Shown: positions 58,393 to 64,000 of the stretch, piece after piece | How positions within the stretch are numbered: the stretch's first letter is position 1 | Layout of the letters: the number at the start of each line of letters is the position of its first letter | Assembly: GCA_015061185.1 (NCBI GenBank) | Contig: SUWZ01000013.1 | Coordinates: 1 to 64,000, forward strand | Length of the DNA stretch: 64,000 nt | Source of the DNA: Bacteroidales bacterium | GTDB taxonomy: Bacteria; Bacteroidota; Bacteroidia; Bacteroidales; Paludibacteraceae | Direction of reading: 5' to 3' | Position numbers and translations under genes: made by a program | The notes under the pieces: generated by a model | The model's database searches: none | What the model saw: the letters and a program-made list of their open reading frames with translations, nothing else | Told to the model about the DNA's origin: nothing

Positions 58393-59290
58393 TTTAATTA
58401 CCATATTGGGTCCGACAGCAAGTGGAAAAACATCATTGGCCACTCGTTTAGCTTTTGAGCTAAATGGGGAAATAATTAGTGCCGACTCTCGTCAAGTGTA
58501 TCGTTCGATGGATATTGGTACCGGAAAGGATTTGTCTGAATATATTGTGGACGGAGTTTCCATACCTTATCATCTTATAGATATTGTTGAACCGGGTTAT
58601 AAATACAATCTATTTGAGTATCAACGTGATTTTTTGCAGGCTTATAATGCTATTCAACAAAAGGGAAGACAACCTATTTTGTGTGGGGGAACAGGACTTT
58701 ATATTGAATCTATCTTAAAAGGGTATAAATTAGTTCCTGTTCCTGAAAATCCTTCACTGCGAGCAGAATTGGAGAGGTATGAATTGCTACAATTGACCGA
58801 AAAGTTAAAAACTTACAAGCAGTTGCATAATACAACAGATGTTGATACAAAGAAGCGTGCAATTAGGGCTATAGAAATAGAGGAATATTATTTGGAACAT
58901 GAAGCGGAGATTCCGGAATTTCCTAAAATCAATAGTTTGGTGATTGGGGTCGATATAGAGAGAGAGTTGCGCAGAGAAAAAATCTCTAAAAGGCTAAGGA
59001 GTCGGTTAGACGAAGGAATGGTGGATGAAGTGAAAAATATTTTAGCGAGTGGAGTTTCCCCCGATGATTTAATTTATTATGGATTGGAATATAAATATTT
59101 GACCAACTACGTAATAGGGAAAATGACTTATGATGATATGGTTTCAGAATTGGAGATAGCTATTCATCAGTTTGCAAAAAGACAAATGACTTGGTTTCGG
59201 GGGATGGAGAGAAGAGGATTTACAATTCATTGGATTGATGCTACCTTGCCAATGGAGACTAAAATTCAAAAAATTCTCTCTTTTTTATAG
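58382..59290 (+). CDS. miaA: tRNA dimethylallyltransferase
   Basis: ILGPTASGKTSLATRLA, ISADSRQVYRSMDIGTGK. Confidence 0.93.
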   Translation: MKYDLITILGPTASGKTSLATRLAFELNGEIISADSRQVYRSMDIGTGKDLSEYIVDGVSIPYHLIDIVEPGYKYNLFEYQRDFLQAYNAIQQKGRQPILCGGTGLYIESILKGYKLVPVPENPSLRAELERYELLQLTEKLKTYKQLHNTTDVDTKKRAIRAIEIEEYYLEHEAEIPEFPKINSLVIGVDIERELRREKISKRLRSRLDEGMVDEVKNILASGVSPDDLIYYGLEYKYLTNYVIGKMTYDDMVSELEIAIHQFAKRQMTWFRGMERRGFTIHWIDATLPMETKIQKILSFL

Positions 59291-59370
59291 GCCGATTCTA
59301 TAAATTTATATTGTGGATTTTTTTTCTTTTTTTATTAAAAACAGTGGATTTTTATAAAATACTTGCTAAA

Positions 59371-59529
59371 AATAGGGGGTGTTTTTCAAAAATATACTTA
59401 TTTTTGCAACGAGACCCCTAAAAATTGAGGGTGTTTGTATTTCTTTTGAATTTCTTTTTAATATCGAATGATGTTTTAGTAGGTTTCAATAAAATGCAAA
59501 TCGTGTTTTGTAATAGGGGTGATTTTTTA
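59371..59529 (+). promoter_or_regulatory. repeated (A/T)GGGG-TG motifs upstream of GSIII gene
   Basis: aatagggggtgtttttca, attgagggtgtttg, taataggggtgatttttt, plus inverted gagacccctaaaaa. Confidence 0.35.
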
Positions 59530-59547
59530 ACGTAATACTATAAGAGT

Positions 59548-61737
59548 ATGGCAATAATGAGATTTAATGCGTTGCGAGAGTTGTATGGACGCAAACCTTT
59601 GAAGGTGGTTCCTCCTTCACCCAATTTATCAGATTATTATGCGATTAATGTGTTCACAAAAGACAAAATGCAGCAATATTTGTCCAAAGAGGCTTTTAGA
59701 GCTTTTTCTGCTGCTGTTGACAAAGGAACATTATTCGACCAAAATGTCGCAGATCAGATAGCATCGGGTATGCAACGATGGGCAAAGGAGAGAGGTGCAA
59801 CACATTATACTCATTGGTTTCAACCTTTGACAGACGGAACTGCAGAAAAGCATGATGGGTTTATTGATTTTGGTGATGACAATCAATTGATTGAGCGTTT
59901 TTCCGGGAAGGTGTTGATACAACAAGAGCCGGATGCCTCTTCTTTTCCGAGTGGAGGAATCCGCAATACTTTTGAAGCAAGAGGATATACAGCTTGGGAT
60001 TTATCTTCACCTGCTTTTGTTGTGGGGTCAACTTTGTGTATTCCTACTATATTTATTTCATACACCGGCGAGGCTTTAGATTATAAAACACCTTTGCTAA
60101 AAGCTCTCTCGGCTGTAGATAAAATTGCGGTTGAGGTTTGCCAGTATTTTGATAAAAATATCACTAAGGTTACCACTAATTTGGGTTGGGAACAAGAGTA
60201 TTTTTTGGTTGATACTGCCCTCTACAATGCACGTCCGGATTTATGCATGACAGGACGTACATTGATGGGACACTCTTCTGCAAAAGAGCAACAGTTAGAT
60301 GACCACTATTTTGGTTCTATTCCCGAGCGTGTTACTGCCTACATGAGGGATTTGGAAATTGAAGCTCATAAATTGGGTATTCCATTAAAGACTCGTCATA
60401 ATGAGGTGGCTCCTAATCAGTTTGAGTTTGCTCCTATTTTTGAGGAGGCGAATTTGGCTAATGACCATAATCAACTTGTGATGGATCTCATGAAACGTAT
60501 AGCTCGTAAACATCATTTCCAAGTTTTATTGCACGAAAAACCTTTTGCCAGTGTTAATGGTTCCGGAAAACATAACAATTGGTCTTTATGTACTGATACG
60601 GGTATTAATCTTTTTTCTCCTGCCAAAAATCCTAAGGGAAATATGCTTTTTATCACCTTCTTGGTGAATGTAATGGCGGCCGTCTATAAGCATCAGGATT
60701 TGTTGCGAGCTTCTATTATGAATGCAGGTAACGTTTATCGTTTGGGAGCAAATGAAGCACCTCCAGCGATTTTGTCTGTTTTTTTAGGTCAAAACTTGTC
60801 CCGTATGTTGGATAACCTTGTAGAAAAGGTGGGAGATAATAAGATGACTCCGGAAGAAAAAACCGCTCTGAAATTAGGTATTGCTCGTATTCCGGATATA
60901 ATGATAGATAATACAGACAGAAACAGGACATCGCCTTTTGCTTTTACAGGGAATCGTTTTGAGTTTAGAGCTGTTGGCTCCTCTGCCAACTGTGCAGCCT
61001 CAATAATTGCATTGAATGCCGCTGTGGCTCATCAATTAACACAGTTTAAGGCTGATGTTGATGCCCTAATTGCTAAGGGTAAGAGTAAAGATGAATCAAT
61101 TTTTAAGGTTTTAAAGAGCTTGATTATTGAGTCTAAACCAGTACGCTTCGAGGGAGATGGATATTCTGAAGAGTGGAGAAAAGAGGCTGAAAAGAGAGGC
61201 TTGAGCAATATTACTTCTGCTCCCGAAGCAATCGCAAAATATCTCTCCGATTCATCCAAAGAGGTGTTGATTGGCATGGGTGTATTTAACGAGGTAGAGT
61301 TGAAAGGTCGTGTGGAAGTTGAGTATGAGAAGTTCTCTAAAAAAGTGCAAATAGAATCGCGTATCTTGGGAGATTTGGCTATTAATCATATTGTTCCAAC
61401 TGCCGTTTCATATCAAAATAGATTGATTGAAAATTTATGCGGACTTAAGCAACTATTTGATCTTGAAGAGTTTGAGGAGTTGGCCGCGGATCGTAAAGAT
61501 TTGATTCGTGAAATTTCGCTTCATGTAACGGCGATTAAAAAATTATCTAAGCGCATGATTGAAGAGCGATATGTTGCCAATACATCTGAATGTGAAAAGA
61601 GAAAAGCTGAATTGTATGACTCCTCTGTTCGTCCGACAATGATGGAACTGCGTTCGCATATTGATGAGTTGGAATTGGTTATTGATGATGATATTTGGCC
61701 TTTGCCTAAGTACAGAGAGTTGTTATTTGCTAAATAG
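59548..61737 (+). CDS. glnN: glutamine synthetase type III
   Basis: RKPLKVVPPSPNLSDYYAINVFTKDKM; NEVAPNQFEFAPIFEE; NGSGKHNNWSL. Confidence 0.92.
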   Translation: MAIMRFNALRELYGRKPLKVVPPSPNLSDYYAINVFTKDKMQQYLSKEAFRAFSAAVDKGTLFDQNVADQIASGMQRWAKERGATHYTHWFQPLTDGTAEKHDGFIDFGDDNQLIERFSGKVLIQQEPDASSFPSGGIRNTFEARGYTAWDLSSPAFVVGSTLCIPTIFISYTGEALDYKTPLLKALSAVDKIAVEVCQYFDKNITKVTTNLGWEQEYFLVDTALYNARPDLCMTGRTLMGHSSAKEQQLDDHYFGSIPERVTAYMRDLEIEAHKLGIPLKTRHNEVAPNQFEFAPIFEEANLANDHNQLVMDLMKRIARKHHFQVLLHEKPFASVNGSGKHNNWSLCTDTGINLFSPAKNPKGNMLFITFLVNVMAAVYKHQDLLRASIMNAGNVYRLGANEAPPAILSVFLGQNLSRMLDNLVEKVGDNKMTPEEKTALKLGIARIPDIMIDNTDRNRTSPFAFTGNRFEFRAVGSSANCAASIIALNAAVAHQLTQFKADVDALIAKGKSKDESIFKVLKSLIIESKPVRFEGDGYSEEWRKEAEKRGLSNITSAPEAIAKYLSDSSKEVLIGMGVFNEVELKGRVEVEYEKFSKKVQIESRILGDLAINHIVPTAVSYQNRLIENLCGLKQLFDLEEFEELAADRKDLIREISLHVTAIKKLSKRMIEERYVANTSECEKRKAELYDSSVRPTMMELRSHIDELELVIDDDIWPLPKYRELLFAK

Positions 61738-61855
61738 TGGATAGGTAGGAGTTTAGAATGTCTTTAAATTCTGTTATTTAGCATAAACTATCTCTAAATA
61801 TTTGGAGTTTTCTCTAAATTTTCTACTTTTGTACCCAAAACAAATAGTTTTTGTC

Positions 61856-62557
61856 ATGGCAAAAAAAAATGATATAGAGTTTGATAGCATAGAGACGATT
61901 TCTGATGTTTGGAGTCTTTTATCAGACGAACAATTAGCTTATTTAAAGGATAACTATCTTGTAAGAGTTTACAAGAAGAATGAAATGGTTTATTGTGAAG
62001 GAGAACTCCCAACCCACGTTTTATGTGTGGCGAAGGGAAAATTAAAAATTTTCAGAACCGGTTCCGGAGGTAGAAGTCAGATTGTTCGTATGGTAAAACC
62101 CGGGGAGATGTTAGCTTATAGAGCAATGTTTGCAAAAGAGAATTTTGTGACCAATGCTTGTGCGTTTGAATCTTCTGTAATCTACATGATTCCTCGTGAG
62201 GTTATCAAAACATTGATTTTGAATAATAGCAAATTGGCTTGGTACTTTATTCATAAATTGTCTGTCGATTTAGGAATTGCAGATAAACGAGCTGTCTCAC
62301 TAACGCAGAAACATGTGCGTGGACGCTTGGCTGAGTCGTTACTATTTCTTCGTGATAATTATGGATTTGAAGAGGATAATGCAACATTGAGCGTTCATCT
62401 TTCTCGCGAAGATTTGGCAAGTCTTTCTAATATGACTACATCTAATGCTATTCGAACTTTATCCTGGATGGCTCAAGAGAAAATTATTGAATTGGACGGA
62501 AGGAAGATTAAGATTATTGATGAGACGTATTTGGCATCATTAAGTAAAAATGGTTGA
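61856..62557 (+). CDS. Crp/Fnr-family transcriptional regulator
   Basis: cyclic-nucleotide-binding-like domain and HTH (LSREDLASLSNMTTSNAIRTLSWMAQEKII); start set at MAKKNDIEF. Confidence 0.85.
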   Translation: MAKKNDIEFDSIETISDVWSLLSDEQLAYLKDNYLVRVYKKNEMVYCEGELPTHVLCVAKGKLKIFRTGSGGRSQIVRMVKPGEMLAYRAMFAKENFVTNACAFESSVIYMIPREVIKTLILNNSKLAWYFIHKLSVDLGIADKRAVSLTQKHVRGRLAESLLFLRDNYGFEEDNATLSVHLSREDLASLSNMTTSNAIRTLSWMAQEKIIELDGRKIKIIDETYLASLSKNG

Positions 62558-62575
62558 TTAAAATTTGTTTGAGTT

Positions 62576-63418
62576 ATGACTATTGGAATTATTGGTTTAG
62601 GTTTGATTGGTGGCTCGATGGCTATCGATCTAAGAAGAAATAAATTTGCAGATCGTTTTATTGGTTGTGATAATATTGAGTTAAATGCTTTAACTGCTCA
62701 GCGTATCGGTTTGGTTGACGAAATAGTGTCGTACGATGAATTAATTAAGCAGAGCGATTTAATTATTATATCAGTTCCGGTTAGTGCTGCTCTAAAAATG
62801 TTATCTGACGTATTGGACAAAATTAATGATAATCAGGTGGTAACTGATGTCTGTTCAACGAAAGAGAAATTGAATGACTCGGTTCACTATCATCCCAAAC
62901 GCAGGAATTATGTGGCTTCGCATCCGATGGCGGGTACAGAGTTCAACGGTCCTTGGGCTGCTATCCCTAATTTGTTCGCCGGTAGAGCTGGAATTATTTG
63001 TAATGCGGAAGATTCTGATTATAAAGCTGTTGAACTTGTTAGGCGAATGTATGACTGTTTGAATATGCGTATTATCTATATGCGTGCTGCTCATCATGAT
63101 GTTCATACGGCTTACGTCTCTCATATCTCCCACGTTATCTCGTTTGCCCTTGCCTTAACGGTTTTGGATAAAGAGAAAAATGAGAAAAATATTTTTGATT
63201 TGGCTTCCGGAGGTTTTGCTTCTACAGCTCGGTTGTCAAAAAGTAATGCAGATATGTGGACGCCAATTTTCTTACAAAATAAAGAGAATGTGTTGTCTGT
63301 TCTGGATTCTTATATGGATAAATTGCAGCAATTCAAAACGGCTATTCAAGAGCATGATGAGGTGGCTTTGCGTCATTTGATTGAGGAGGCTAATCGTATT
63401 AAGCGTATTTTGAGATAA
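62576..63418 (+). CDS. tyrA: prephenate dehydrogenase
   Basis: GIIGLGLIGGSMAIDLR; SHPMAGTEFNGPWAA; TAYVSHISHVISFAL. Confidence 0.85.
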   Translation: MTIGIIGLGLIGGSMAIDLRRNKFADRFIGCDNIELNALTAQRIGLVDEIVSYDELIKQSDLIIISVPVSAALKMLSDVLDKINDNQVVTDVCSTKEKLNDSVHYHPKRRNYVASHPMAGTEFNGPWAAIPNLFAGRAGIICNAEDSDYKAVELVRRMYDCLNMRIIYMRAAHHDVHTAYVSHISHVISFALALTVLDKEKNEKNIFDLASGGFASTARLSKSNADMWTPIFLQNKENVLSVLDSYMDKLQQFKTAIQEHDEVALRHLIEEANRIKRILR

Positions 63419-63438
63419 GGAGTTTACTCTTTTTTTAT

Positions 63439-63475
63439 AAGGAACTTGATTGTTAGTCGAGTTCCTTTTTTTATT
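63439..63475 (+). terminator. rho-independent terminator
   Basis: aaggaact / agttcctt stem followed by T-tract. Confidence 0.65.
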
Positions 63476-63788
63476 GCTAAGATTTATAGATCAGACTTGT
63501 TTTTTCTGTTGTTATAGAATTGGACCGAAATTTATTGCGTTTGAAAATTTTGCGTTTAATTTTGATAATTTTAGTTTTAAATTTGAATTTCAGATTGTGT
63601 TAACATATATTTGTATAGTTGTTTAAAACGGGTAACTTCTATAAATTTCTATTCTATATTAAGAGATTGTTTGAATTTTATTTCGAGTATATTTGTTTAA
63701 TAAAATTTATATATCTTCTTAGAAAAAGTTTAGATTTTTTGTAATCACATAACTTAATTTGTAGAAATTACCATAAAAATATAAGGGT

Positions 63789-64000
63789 ATGAAAAAAATA
63801 GGATTAATTATTTGTGGTTTATTCACTTTATTGGCTGTTTCTGTTAAGGCAGCACCTATAACTGAGAGTGATGCAAAAAGTGTTGCAGAGGTTTTTTGCG
63901 CTAAAAAAGGGATAACCGGGGAACTGAGTTTGTCTGATGTAAAGAGAGAGAACTGTTATATATTTAATAGTAGCGAAGATGGTTATGTAATTGTTGCAGC
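63789..64000 (+). CDS. partial secreted protein, possible C10 (streptopain-like) peptidase propeptide
   Basis: MKKIGLIICGLFTLLAVSVKAAPITESDAKSVAEVFCAKKG...YIFNSSEDGYVIVAA; runs off the window. Confidence 0.5.
   Translation, partial: MKKIGLIICGLFTLLAVSVKAAPITESDAKSVAEVFCAKKGITGELSLSDVKRENCYIFNSSEDGYVIVA

Noticed and set aside
1-64000. tRNA/rRNA genes and CRISPR arrays
   Set aside because: None recognised by eye; a tRNAscan/Infernal run would be needed to exclude small RNAs.

Overview
The 64 kb window looks like a Bacteroidetes (probably Bacteroidales) chromosome segment: TAnnTTTG-type promoters, type IX secretion (T9SS) C-terminal domains, glutamine synthetase III, and AAA-ATPase/PD-(D/E)XK (DUF1703-type) genes. 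Positions 1-19.2 kb form an accessory island that I read as a polymorphic-toxin locus. Two large secreted proteins (3313-7527 and 8795-13969) share an almost identical, gap-free ~2.93 kb 5' block, including an atypical HExxHxxxGxxH metallopeptidase motif. They then diverge abruptly after the shared sequence SALSRAEEDM, one into a C39-like cysteine peptidase C-terminus and the other into a candidate PD-(D/E)XK nuclease C-terminus. Each is followed by a distinct candidate immunity gene. Two start-less orphan toxin-tip remnants and several small secreted orphan proteins follow. The island is bracketed by two ~1.7 kb direct repeats carrying an AAA-ATPase/PD-(D/E)XK gene. The first codons and promoter of that ATPase are copied upstream of each toxin gene, ending in a stop, to give an 11-codon leader ORF (MGLYLNPNADA*). 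A minus-strand operon (19251-24864) encodes a fibronectin-III-like protein and a large secreted protein split by an A7 frameshift; it may be a companion of the toxins. The rest is mostly housekeeping: NSS transporter, thioesterase, patatin, TamL-like outer-membrane protein, GlmM, HU, RNase G/E, PyrI/PyrB, membrane pyrophosphatase, MFS, MiaA, GSIII, Crp/Fnr and TyrA. Also present are two tandem T9SS GH5 proteins, an internally deleted IS3-like remnant, an OmpA-family protein and a 3227-aa protein with about 38 InlB/Listeria-Bacteroides-type repeats. All family calls come from motif reading by eye; no database search was run.
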